Notes: generated by a model from the letters alone, not told the origin. Positions 52,627 to 62,972 are shown, counted from the first letter of the stretch. The stretch is 64,000 bases of DNA from Clavaria fumosa (GCA_951802425.1 OX637803.1:2356001-2420000), one strand, 5' to 3'. Numbers and translations are program-made.

Positions 52627-54481
52627 ATGGCTATCATGACTCGCAGTGCTACAGCTCCTCGCGACTCCACCCCTCAAGGGGACTCCCTTCAGGGCTCTGG
52701 GGTGCTTGACCCACCACCATCCAGGTCTGATCCCCCACCTGAGGAAGGAGGAATCTCGGTTTCGGCTCTGCACACCCATGTCCGGCACCTGCAGGGTCCG
52801 GCTGCACAGACGACCTCCGGAGCCAGCGGGACATCGCAAGGGAGGACCAGGGCGGCCTCCGGATCTCCTCCGCCCCCAGCGGGAAGGGATCCTGGGAGGA
52901 AAAGGGCCCGCCATGATCTATCAACTCCCGACACTCCCCCGGGCCTGGGGGGGTCCTCCAGCGAGGATCAGGGCCCTCATGCCCATCGAGTTACCTCCCC
53001 CGTTACCGTCCCACACGCTTTGCAGGGTACTGGGCCCCATATTCCGGCGAACGCTCCGCCCTCTTCTCTGCGGGGGCGAGCCCCTGCGCCCCTGTCTTCT
53101 CTGCCCCGCCGGGCCCCAGCAGGATCGTCCACCTCCCGGCCTGGGCAGCAGCCGTCCTCGCCTGCTCATCCAGGGCCGGGCCCAGGTGCTCCAGTGAGCC
53201 CTGGGGATACCACCAGCACCGCTGTGCCCCCTCCACCTGCAGCACAAGGGCCATTGCTTGATCCTGTGGTCCTGCCAGCTGGGTCAGGAGACACAGGTCG
53301 TCAGTCGGACGACCCCAGTCTTACACTTGACCAGGTCCTCGGGCACCCTGTCTTCGCCAAGGCAGTGAGTCTGGTGGTTCAGCGCCTCAGTCAGGCCCAT
53401 GCTTGTCTGCCCTCGACTCGACCTCAAGCCGTGCTCGGCTCCACCGCATCGCATGCGTGTGTCCCGGCCCTTGCAGTGCCGCAGGCTCTGCCCCCGTTCG
53501 TGGGTAAGAGTCCTTCTCTCTCTGAGCTTCCAGCTCTGCTTACAATGTGCTCCATCTGTTGCTTCTTCATAATTGTCCTGTCCACTGCTGGCTGCAGCCC
53601 CTCAGCCTGGACTACCAGTGCCTGGGATGGCCGCTGTCCCCCGCCACACTCTCCCGGCTGGGGTCACCAGTGTCCAGCTCGATGCCCACGCCGTTGCGGA
53701 CCACCCGGGAATCATTGGGATCCTTGAGGAAGGATGGACGTCTCACATCCCCCTCTCATCCCTCACAAATGAGGCTTGCCAGGCTGTGCTGTTTGTCGAT
53801 TACTCCAGGACGGGTCCCCTCTCCAAAAGACCCCAACTGACCTCTGACTGTTCTGCTGAGCTGGGGATGTCCCTGGGGGATTGGCTTGAGTCCTGGCCAT
53901 GTTTCTGTTCCTACATCGCCAGACATCTTGCCTCTCCGGACCACCTCATGATCTCAGAGGCCTTCCGTGCACACTTTGCTGGGATCCAGGCCAGGATTGA
54001 CTTCAAGCCAAAATTTGTCTTGTATCTAGAGTACGACATCCATATATGGATGCTTTGGGTCTCCCAGCCAGGCACCTTCTCCCCTGCGATGTTCCACGAT
54101 GGGGTCTGGTCCCACATTGTGGATTGCTTGGGAGATTCCGCAGTGTTGAACGCAATCAGAGATGCAAGGGCTTCCCTGGTCGGGCGGCCCCTGCGGCCCC
54201 TGGGCCTGGGTTCCTTTCGTGGGCGTGGATCGCACCCCTGTGTGGCGCCTCGCTCGGGGGTCTGCTATGTGTGTGGTGGTGACCACCCGGGGAGGGTCTG
54301 CCAGAGTAGCTCAAATGGCTTCATGTCAAACATGCTGGCCGGCTGGAAAGGCCCCAATGGCCAGTCGATTTGCTTTCGATTCAATGGTGCAAGCAGAAGC
54401 TGCAACTCTGCGTCCTGCTCATTCTCCCATGTTTGTTCCAGGTGCAGCACTGCAGGACACAGTGCCCAGAACCACCCCTGA
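52627..54481 (+). CDS. Gag-like protein of a non-LTR-integrase-type retroelement (DIRS/Ngaro-like?), 586 aa
   Basis: Exon 52627-53503, intron 53504-53597 (GTAAGAG...GCTGCAG), exon 53598-54481; 1761 nt in frame. Start is MAIMTRSATAPRD. The first half is Pro/Ser-rich and disordered, with a basic patch (GRKRARHD). The second half is globular (HPGIIGILEEGW...; LGMSLGDWLESWPCFCSYIARHL) and ends in two cysteine motifs, CYVCGGDHPGRVC and CFRFNGASRSC...CSFSHVCSRC...H. The last resembles the CCCH-like motif at the end of Gag-like proteins of fungal tyrosine-recombinase (DIRS/Ngaro-type) retroelements. That assignment is by resemblance only. The next frame looks like the start of its pol. Confidence 0.6.
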
Positions 54482-54830
54482 CTCACGTCTTTACCCAATC
54501 GTGACTCTGCTCTGCTGGCAGGAGTGGGAGTCCACGCTGCGTGAGGCAGGAGTCCTCGAGCGCTTCTCGGATGTTCCCTTAGGTATCCAGTATGGCTTTA
54601 GTCTCGGTGTCTCCTCTACACTATCAAAAACTTTCTCACCACCCAACCACAAATCAGCTTTAGATAATGTGGATTTTGTTACAGCTCAGATTATTAAGGA
54701 AGTCACCCTCGGGTGCTACTCAGAACCCCTCGAACCTGCTGTGTTCCTTGCAAAGTACAGTCCCTATAGGACCTCACCCCTCAGTGTTGTCTCGTCTTCC
54801 AAACTGTGTCTTATTCAAGACCATTCATAT
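54482..54830 (+). pseudogene. Truncated pol start of the same retroelement
   Basis: A frame overlapping the end of the gag-like gene continues as PIVTLLCWQEWESTLREAGV...GIQYGFSLGVSS...TAQIIKEVTLGCYSEPLEPAVF, in the style of the region just before the RT fingers in DIRS/Ngaro-type elements. It is cut off at 54831 by the Copia insertion; no RT catalytic motif remains in the window. Confidence 0.5.
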
Positions 54831-54881
54831 TGAAAAACTAGGGATAGTCTGTTAGCCCAGTCAAATGTAAGACTGTCGTAT

Positions 54882-55114
54882 TGTAAAATCTGCACTCAGC
54901 GGGAGTCGAACCTGTGCGCTCATGGAACTGGCGGGGGTCGAACCCACAACTGCTGTGTTACCCATTACACTACAGTCCCCTTTTACTACTGTTTACTTAG
55001 GGCTGTTAGCCACATTGTGACCTAGACCCTAGGTGGCTCCTAGGGTCCCCAGAGTATGCAGGTTAACAGATAACCTTTGGATTTAATATGGAGTGGCACT
55101 ACACACTCCTTACA
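54882..55114 (-). repeat. TRIM 3' LTR
   Basis: 233 bp, starts TGTAAGG and ends TTTTACA on the minus strand. Differs from the other LTR by one indel and several CpG-type transitions. Contains the tRNA-like sequence 54923-54979 and a second T-arm-like segment (GGTTCGACTCCCGC) nearby. Confidence 0.88.
54923..54979 (-). ncRNA. tRNA-like sequence without anticodon arm (TRIM LTR)
   Basis: 57 nt on the minus strand. Acceptor stem GGGACTG / CAGTTCC (7 pairs, one G-U) with A as discriminator; D-arm GTGT-AATGGGTA-ACAC; T-arm GTGGG-TTCGACC-CCCGC. Only about 6 nt stand where the anticodon arm should be. The A box (TAGTGTAATGGG) and B box (GGTTCGACCCC) fit RNA polymerase III promoters. It cannot decode; it may serve as promoter or primer. 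Not a functional tRNA gene. Confidence 0.7.
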
Positions 55115-55289
55115 TCCTCCCCCTCTAGAACCAGCCCACCCTGGCAGGGGATCTACAGATGCTCCAATAATGCTGTGCATTACTCAATCCAGCAAAGGCC
55201 CTGTGGTTTTAGGTCTTACAATGCCTCAAGTAATCACCCTGGTCGTGAACTGACAACAGCAGGACTCTACCCACTGCAGTTCCACCAAG
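55115..55289 (-). other. TRIM internal region with PBS and polypurine tract
   Basis: 175 bp without coding capacity. The plus-strand CAGTTCCACCA at 55277-55287 is, on the minus strand, a PBS complementary to a tRNA ending CAGTTCC-A-CCA. That is exactly the 3' end predicted for the LTR's own tRNA-like sequence after CCA addition (11 of 11 nt). The match does not continue into the T-stem. TCCTCCCCCTCTAG at 55115-55128 is the polypurine tract complement. Confidence 0.7.
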
Positions 55290-55521
55290 TGTAAAATCTG
55301 CGCTCAGCGGGAGTCAAACCCATGCGCTCATGGAACTGGTGGGGGTCGAACCCGCAACTGCTGTGTTACCCATTACACTACAGTCCCCTTTTACTACTGT
55401 TTACTAGGGCTGTTAGCCACATTGTGACCTAGACCCTAGGTGGCTCCTAGGGTCCCCAGAGTATGCAGGTTAACAGATAACCTTTGGATTTAATATGGAG
55501 TGGCACTACACACTCCTTACA
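55290..55521 (-). repeat. TRIM 5' LTR
   Basis: 232 bp, same layout as the 3' LTR, including the tRNA-like sequence at 55331-55387. It is followed by the CATAT duplication. Confidence 0.88.
55331..55387 (-). ncRNA. tRNA-like sequence without anticodon arm, second LTR copy
   Basis: Same 57-nt design as 54923-54979. The T-stem reads GCGGG / CCCAC here and GTGGG / CCCGC in the other copy. Both are explained by one CpG transition each from a perfect GCGGG / CCCGC ancestor. Confidence 0.7.
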
Positions 55522-56142
55522 CATATTGCAGTAGTACCTAGGGATAGTCCATTAGCCCAGTCAAATGTAAGACTGTTGTATTGCACACTGTAGGCCCCAA
55601 GTTGGGTGAAAATCACCACACAAATAACCCTGAAATGTAGTGAATATCAATGGTTTCCTAAGTGAAAATCACCATGACTAGTTGATAATCAAGTGTTTAT
55701 TGGGTACAGAGAATGGGTGATTTTCACTACTTTTATGTCTGAATTCACCCACTGTTTTTTGGGTGAATATCACTTCAATACAGTGTATTATAAGCTGATC
55801 TCTACTAGGTAGATTTCACTCTATCATGGGTGCCTTTTAAGCTGATCTAATAGGTGAATTTCATGTTAGTTTTTTGGTCATCTTAGCCATAATCTTAGGT
55901 GATTTTCACTATCTTTCACCACAAGAACTTGCACAAAATTAATTTATTGATGATATCCTGAAACTGTATTGGTTGATAATCAGGTAAATGATATGGGTTA
56001 TTTTTGGCACATATATGACCAAATTCACCTGCTGCTCTCCAGGTGAATGTCACTGCTATCAAGCACATTTTAATTTGATATTTTAGGTGGCCTCTACATA
56101 CTTTCAGTGATTTTAACTATATCTCCAAGTATTTTTTTAGCC

Positions 56143-56236
56143 TGTAAATTATGCACTCAGTGGGAGTTGAACTCAAGTGCTCATGGAATTGGACTCAACC
56201 CACAACTGCTGTGTTATCCATTACACTACAGTCCCC
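56143..56236 (-). repeat. Diverged fragment of the TRIM LTR / tRNA-like sequence
   Basis: TGTAAATTATGCACTCAGTG through GTGTTATCCATTACACTACA to GTCCCC: a third, older copy of the tRNA-like part of the TRIM LTR, here inside the CACTA-like element. The B box is mutated (GGTTGAGTCC). Confidence 0.65.
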
Positions 56237-56264
56237 ATCTAGACAATAAGATTTTGTGGCTTAA

Positions 56265-56790
56265 TATCACTCAAATTGAGAGGTGTATCACTTAATAGCC
56301 TCCAGTTTAATATCACCTAGATTGAGGGGTGTATTGTATCACTCAAAGTCCTCCAGTTTAATCACTCAAATTGAGGGAGTATATTGTATCACTCAATATC
56401 TTCCAGTTTAATATCACTTAAATTAAGGGGTGCATTGTATCACTCAATATCCTTCAGTTCAATATCACTCAATATTTTCCAGTTCAATATCACTCAAATT
56501 GAGACATGTATATCCATCAATTTAATATCACTCAAATTAATGGGGTGTATTGTATCACTCAATATACTCCAGCTTAATATCACCCAAATTGGGGGGTGTA
56601 TTATATAACTCAATCTCATCATGTTGAATATCCCTTGATGTAAAGAGTGTTTTGTACAACCCAATATCTTCTAGTTGAATATCACCCATATTGGGGGGTG
56701 TATTATATAACTCAATCTCATCATGTTGAATATCCCTTGATTTCAAGAGTGTTTTGCACAACCTAATATCCTCCTGTTTAATATCACCCA
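56265..56790. repeat. Tandem repeats within CACTA-like element
   Basis: Imperfect units with AATATCACTCAAATTGAG, GGGGTGTATTGTATCACTC and CAATATCCTCCAGTT. No coding sense. Confidence 0.75.
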
Positions 56791-56802
56791 AATTGAGGGT
56801 GT

Positions 56803-58029
56803 TGTTACGTGCGTGCTTGGAGGGTCGGGGTGAAGTCCAGTCGGAGTTCGGAGTTCGGGTCCGGGGTGTCCGGGATGTCCAGATGTGGACTTCGGGGTTT
56901 GGACGGGACTTTGGCGAATGTATTGAAACGACGCCCTTACTGAGTCCTGGGTGTCCCATATTTCAGAGTTGTGGGAGTTTGGGATCTCGGGTCCAGTGCT
57001 CAGGTGAGTCGTCCGGGTTGGACTTGAGATGAGGGATGGACAGGAGGGTGGAGATGGAGTTCGGATGGAGTTCGGGTTTGAACGAGTGACTAAGTAGAGG
57101 AGACAGAGGCCAGGAAGGAGGGATATGGAGTTCTGGAGCTCGGAGATGATTTCCGGAGGTTGGATGGATGGTGTGGGCTGTCGGGACAGATTCCGGGTGT
57201 CAGGTGGAAGTCAGGAGTTGGTCAGGAGTTGGTCAGGAGTTGGTCGGGAGTTGGTCGGGAGTTAGCACAACTGGTATAGGAGGCAGAGGGCAGGGGTCAG
57301 ATTAGACATGATACAAATTACAAGGTGGCAGGCAGAAAGGACAGAGGTGCAGAGATACGGAGGGATGAGATGGGGAGTCGGACGGGAGTACGGAGGTGCG
57401 GAGATACGGAGGTGCGGGGGAGTTCGGGGGTATACGGGAGGGGTGTACGAGGGTGTACGAGGGTGGTATCCGGACTGCAGAATACTCTACAAAGTAGGTA
57501 GGTATATATACTACAAGTCCAGGGCGTTTCCAGCAACCTGGAGTATTGACGGTAGCTACGGAGAATGTCCCGGAGATATGTTGCAGGACTTACTACAGGA
57601 CAATGGAATAACAACGGGGATCAGTTTCCTGATCCCGGAGTCAGACGCTGCTACCATCAGGATGGTAACTATGTAGCCTAGCAACTGCGCAGATTGTCCA
57701 GTTTCCACGCTCGGAGTTCGTTGCTGGTGGAGTAACCACGGACGTTGGTTCATGACTGTCGGGAAGTCAGATTCGGGAATCGGAGATCGGGAATCGGGAA
57801 TCGGGATCGGGATCGGGACAGCCTCTTGGGGAACTATCCCTGGATGTGGGTTTGGTGCCTGCCCCACATGCGGGGCAGGTACCCTCAGATACTGAGGCAC
57901 CAGAGCAGGAGTTCGGAGGTCCGGGTCCGGAGATCGGAGGATTGGAAGTCGGGGGGCCGGAGATAGCAAGTCCGGGACCGGAGATCGTGTTTCCGGTCCA
58001 GACCGGAAGGGAGCGGCATGGACGTGACA
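56803..58029 (+). repeat. LARD-like element LTR, left
   Basis: 1227 bp, rich in GGAG/CGGAG and short tandem repeats (GATCGGGAATCGG; GGAGATACGGAGG). Open frames inside it are not conserved between the two LTRs. Confidence 0.85.
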
Positions 58030-58239
58030 GTGCCTCCCCTTTAAGGTTGAACCCTTGAGACCTTTAGATCAGAGCCGGGAGATTGGAGAAGATCAGGTTG
58101 TGATGGGATCAGAGTATTCTGCGGAGTGTCGGATTGGGAATTTCGGGTGGAGTTCGAATCTCCGAGCCCAGATATATAAGTCCGGGCTCATGCCCTAAGT
58201 CCGGTTTTTCTCCTTAGACCTGAACCACCACCATCAGGC

Positions 58240-59044
58240 ATGGCAGACAACGAAGACAACTATGAAATAAAAATTGAGAAGTTGCAGGCGGAGATGGTGG
58301 CATTGGAGGCAGAGCAGATGCGGAAGGCGAAAGAGGTGGAGGAGCGGAAAAGGCAGGAGGCGGAGGAAGCGGAGCGGATTCAGAGAGAGGCGGAGGAGGC
58401 GGAACGAGCGAGGCGGAAGGAGGCGGAGCGGGAGCGGAAGGAGGCAGAATCAGGGGAGTGGGCTCGGGCCCAATGGGAGGAAATTGTGGCTGCAAGGCCA
58501 ACGGTTAAGAGGGTCGGAGGAACTGCTGCGGAGTCGTCGTGGACAGTGACGGAGCGGGCAGAGTGGGAGGCCCGGAAATGGGCGGAAAAGGTCGAGGCGG
58601 CCCAGCAGGCCACAGATGAGGCATGCCTGCAGTGTGCTAAAAAGGGCTTGGTGAGTCGGATTTCCGGGTTTCGGGATTTCGGAGTGCGGGATTTCGGGGA
58701 CCGGGCTAATGAATTTCTGGCAGCTGTGCCAGTGTACCGGACCCGGTCGGGTCAAGAGCTGCGACGAATGTCACGAAAAGCACAGTGTGCAACTGGCCAG
58801 GGGAGCCAGAATGGGGGAAGAAAGCGGGGAAGCGGGTGGAGAAGCAAGCCGCAAGTCCGGAATCGGACGAGGCGATGGAGATGCCGGATGCGGAGCCGGA
58901 GATGGGAGCGGAGGGGAAAGCGGGTCCGGGGGTTGGGAGGAAGACGGACGTGGGTCCAGGAAAAAGGACGGAGGCGGATGTGGGGAAGGGTCTGGGTGTC
59001 CAGTCGGAGGGGTCCGGGTGTCCAGTCGGAGGGGTCCGGGATAA
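58240..59044 (+). CDS. Coiled-coil / zinc-cluster-like ORF in LARD-like element
   Basis: Exon 58240-58650, intron 58651-58723 (GTGAGT...CTAAT...GGCAG), exon 58724-59044: about 243 residues. Start is MADNEDNYEIKIEKLQ. The N-terminal half is a long charged coiled coil (AEEAERIQREAEEAERARRK). Then cysteines flank the splice site: CLQCAKKGL, CQC and CDECHEKHS, resembling the C..C...C / C..C...K..C layout of short zinc clusters seen in mushroom hypothetical proteins. Just after CHEKHSVQ the reading seems frameshifted: the neighbouring frame continues as CNWPGEPEWGKKAGKR with an acidic tail, which looks like the ancestral continuation. A captured or element-specific gene, probably now defective. 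Confidence 0.5.
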
Positions 59045-61391
59045 AGTCCGGACAGTCGGATTTCGCTTGCGTAGGGCCTGCGAGTGATTCGCAGGTTCGC
59101 ATCTAGCGGTCAGGTTTTGCTCATGCGAGCGTTCGGGTTTCAGGTCGGGTTCCAGAGTTTACGAGGTACGATGCCTGGAGGAGGATTTCGAGTGTTTTTG
59201 CCAAAGGTGTGGGTCGGAAATTGCTTCAAAGCCTAGAATGGCGTAGCCACTCTCCCCCTCTTAGGGCAGAGGTCCCATTGAGATGGAGTTTCGGATTTTG
59301 GTTTCAGATTCCAGAGCGGGATCGGATTACCAGGTTGGGGGCGGAATAAGGTCAGAAAGGGACTCCAGTCGCCGGACTCGACACAGTCAAAGTCCGAGTG
59401 GTTCCTGCCTGTTCGGGTTTCTCATAGTCAGTGAATGCCTAAGCCAGGATAACAAATCCTTCGAGGCATAAAGACTGAGGGTTTTGAACAACTGTCAGGA
59501 GTTCCTCGTGAGTAGTTCGACTATGCCGGAATAGAAAGTCCGGGAGTGGAGTATGACCAGAAATGATTTTCCAGATGTGGAGATCGCGGAAAATCGTGGC
59601 AACCATCGGAGATGACAGTCGCTGGGGTGGAAAGTGTAGTAAGCTTTGAACTTTCAATGTCTCGAATGCTCGAGACATTTTGCAGAGAGTTTCTGGGTGA
59701 GGGATATCGCCTAGTTCAAGTTTGCTGTACCACGGAGTCGGAGAATCGGATTTGCGGAGAATAATTCTCTGGATGGGGTTTGCACAGCTTCGGAGTAAGT
59801 ACTTTCCTTAGCCTTGCGGGGCTTCAGGCCAGTCCTGGGTGACGAAACTGTTTCCTAGGACAATGGCGGCCTTCTGGGTGGGGTTGGGGGTCCGGGGTAT
59901 TCAACTTCCTTGGTTTCGGAAGGAGTTTCCCCAGGGTGCACGTAAGTGCGTGGGATCGGAGGTGTCGGACAATATTCGGAGGTGTCGGAGATTGGTCGGA
60001 GGAGGTTCGGATTTGGCAGGGTGTCGGAGTGTTGAAATGCCGAAATGGCACTAGTCGGGTGGAAAGGCATAAGCCAATCGAGCAGGTCCGAGGCGCAGAT
60101 TTTCCATAAGTTGCTTCTATGATGCAGACGAATGGAAGGCGAGCCGGAGATCAATTTCCATAAAAAATCTTCGCGCTTCCGGGGACGCCTTAAGGAATTC
60201 CAGGTGTTGTGGAATTGGTTTGCGGTTTCCGGGTGGTTCGGATTAACGACCCGGGAGTTCTTCGCTGAAGTGGAGACAACTGTCTAGGGGGGACAGATAC
60301 TCCATATGCGGAGTTAAGCGGATGGGTGGTGGATAAACCGGATTCAGAGGTAATGGGATCTCGGAAAGACTCGGAGTTCCGGGCAGAGCAGGAATTGATT
60401 GTGCCATATTGCGGTCTCTTTTCCTGCTTCCAGTATTGACCTTGCGGTCGAACGGAGCCGATGTGTCAGTCAACACTTGACTTGGTGGGCATGTCAGTGG
60501 GGTTGTGGACTTCCGGAATTATGTCGGAGAGGTCCGCAGGTTCCGGGGGATGGAACCGGACAGAGGTTTTGTCCTGGAGCTAAGTCCGGAACAAAAGGAT
60601 TTTGATCTCCGAAGTTCGGTGATCATGGAGTGGGTTACTGCATTTTGAGGAATAAATGTCCAGTGCAGCGATCTGGAGTTTGGGAGTTTTGAGTTCCCGG
60701 TTTCGGATAATGCGACTTTCCTTTGTGTCCGGTAGTCTGGAAATTGGCACTGTCTCTGACCCAATGAACCAACAGGTTCTGGTGGGTGAGTCAGTAATAT
60801 CCTGGGACTACAGAGGAGGTTGAGTCGATCGGAGTGACAAGGAGATCTTGGGAAATGATTTCTGAGGTCGGGGAGTAGGTCGGAGATGGGATCGGATTTT
60901 GACGGATGTAAAACAATCCATCGGGAGTTGCCGGGATTTGATGGGGCAGAGTCGGAGAGGTCGGATTTGGTCAGATTGGTGTTTTCCGGATGCACAAGTG
61001 CGATGTCCAGGGTCAGTCGGAGTTTGGGGACTATGGAGACTGCACTACATGGAGATGGGCAGAGGTTATAAGTCAAAAAATATCAACTTGAGAAATTTTC
61101 GGAATTTCGGAGTTTCTCGGAGGTCGGATCCATTGAAGGGGTTCAGGTTCCCTAACTCGCGATTATGCTGGGACTTGGTCTGGTGGACTTTGTAGTGGCA
61201 TGGATTGCATCAGTGAGTTTCAGCGGGGCAGCGGAGTATTCTCGGCTGGTCAGAATAGTGATGTCGGGAATTGACGATTCATTTGGAGTTGTGGAAATGG
61301 GGTGTCGGCCTTTGTCCACTAAGGGAGTTGGAGGTCAACTGTGTCAGGTGAAGGAATTTTTCAGGACTAGAAAGCGGGAGTCCGGATACAC
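59045..61391 (+). other. LARD-like element interior, no further gene
   Basis: 2.3 kb of GGAG/TCGGA-rich sequence without long frames or retrotransposon motifs on either strand. Confidence 0.6.
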
Positions 61392-62636
61392 TGTTATGTG
61401 CGTGCTCGGAGGGTCGGGGTGAAGTCCGGTCGGAGTTCGGAGTTTGGGTCCGGGGTGTCTGGGATGTCCGGATGTGGACTTCGGGGTTCAGACAGGACTT
61501 TGGCGAACGTATTGAAATGACGCCCTTACTGAGTCCTGGGTGTCCCATATTTCAGAGTTGCGGGAGTTTGGGATCTCGGGTCCAGTGCTCAGGTGAGTCG
61601 TCCAGGTTGGACTTGAGATGAGGGATGGACAGGAGGGTGGAGATGGAGTTCGGATGGAGTTCGGGTTTGAACGAGTGACTAAGTAGAGGAGACGGAGGCC
61701 AGGAAGGAGGGATATGGAGTTCTGGAGCTCGGAGATGATTTCTGGAGGTCGGACGGATGGTGTGGGCTGTCGGGACAGATTCCGGGTGTCGGGTGGAAGT
61801 CAGGAGTTGGTCAGGAGTTGGTCAGGAGTTGGTCGGGAGTTAGCACAACTGGTATAGGAGGCAGAGGGCAGGGGTCAGATTAGACATGATACAAATTACA
61901 AGGTGGCAGGCAGAAAGGACAGAGGTGCGGAGATACGGAGGGATGAGATGGGGAGTCGGATGGGAGTACGGAGGTGCGGAGATACGGAGGAACGGAGGGA
62001 CAGAGGTGCGGGGGAGTTTGGGGGTATACGGGAGGGGTGTACGAGGGTGTACGAGGGCAGTATCCGGACTGCAGAATACTCTACGAAGTAGGTAGGTATA
62101 TATACTACAAGTCCAGGGTGTTTCCAGCAACCTGGAGTATTGACAGTAGCTATGGAGAATGTCCCAGAGATATGTTGCAGGACTTACTACGGGACAATGG
62201 AATAACAACGGGGATCAGTTTCCTGATCCCAGAGTCAGATGCTGCTACCATCAGGATGGTAACTATGTAGCCTAGCAACTGCGTGGATTGTCCAGTTTCC
62301 ACGCTCGGAGTTTGTTGCTGGTGGAGTAACCACGGACGTTGGTTCACGACTGTTGGGAAGTCGGATTTGGGAATCGGAGATCGGGAATCGGGATCGGGAT
62401 CGGGACAGCCTCTTGGGGAGCTATCCCCAGATGTGGGTTTGGTGCCTGCCCCACATGCGGGGCAGGTACCCTCAGATACTGAGGCACCAGAGCAGGAGTT
62501 CGGAGGTCCGGGTCCGGAGATTGGAGGTCGAATCCGGAGATCAGAGGATTGGAAGTCGGGGGGCCGGAGATAGCAAGTCCGGGACCGGAGATCGTGTTTC
62601 CAGTCCGGACCGGAAGGGAGCAGCATGGACGTGACA
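61392..62636 (+). repeat. LARD-like element LTR, right
   Basis: 1245 bp, counterpart of 56803-58029, followed by the GGTGT duplication and the remaining 149 bp of the CACTA-like element. Confidence 0.85.
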
Positions 62637-62972
62637 GGTGTATTATATAACTCAATCTTATCTAGTGAATATCCCTTGGTTTTGATGGTGATTAGAAATC
62701 ACCCATCACCTGTTTTGCACTGATTTTTGGGTGAAAGTCATAAATCATCTGACCAGATGGTGATAACAACCTGCTATTGGGTCCATAGTGGCAGTAGTAC
62801 CTAGGGATAGTCCATTCTACCCTAGGGCATCAGAAAAGTACTAGTGCGAGGTTAAAAAGGAAATTACTCACAGCCCAGTCAAATGTAAGACTGAGCTGTG
62901 GCAGAGTTCTGGTCGCTCCCAAATACGGCGCATCATTATGTAATCTGTCCAGGTGATTACCAACACTCCCTC

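Larger units (their letters stand above)
54882..55521 (-). mobile_element. 640-bp miniature LTR element (TRIM) with tRNA-like LTRs
   Basis: Two direct repeats, 54882-55114 (233 bp) and 55290-55521 (232 bp), run TGTAAAATCTGC...CTCCTTACA in plus orientation and flank 175 bp of non-coding DNA. The target duplication is CGTAT (54877-54881) against CATAT (55522-55526), one CpG-type mismatch. The uninterrupted Copia LTR reads CATAT there. On the minus strand a polypurine tract (CTAGAGGGGGAGGA) precedes the 3' LTR, and a PBS-like TGGTGGAACTG lies 2 nt after the 5' LTR. It is non-autonomous; it needs another element's proteins. Confidence 0.88.
56803..62636 (+). mobile_element. Large non-autonomous LTR element (LARD-like)
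   Basis: LTRs 56803-58029 (1227 bp) and 61392-62636 (1245 bp), TGTTACG...GTGACA, with 5-bp target duplication GGTGT (56798-56802, 62637-62641). The LTRs differ by substitutions and by the copy number of GTCAGGAGTTG / GTCGGGAGTTG repeats, so it is older than the Gypsy copies. The 3.4-kb interior has one ORF and no RT, integrase or protease. Mobilisation must be in trans. Orientation is given by the interior ORF and is otherwise uncertain. Confidence 0.85.
55586..62790. mobile_element. CACTA-like (CMC superfamily) DNA element, itself interrupted
   Basis: Ends CACTGTAGGCCCCAA and, inverted, CACTATGGACCCAAT, flanked by a 3-bp target duplication GCA (55583-55585, 62791-62793) inside the Copia LTR. 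Subterminal copies of GGTGAAAATCACC / GGTGATTTTCAC are typical of this superfamily. Without the LTR element at 56803-62636 it is about 1.37 kb and non-coding, so it is non-autonomous. The terminal repeats are imperfect (about 11 of 15). Confidence 0.7.

Noticed and set aside
54923..54979. Functional tRNA gene
   Set aside because: The anticodon arm is missing in all copies and the sequence lies in LTRs, so it cannot decode.
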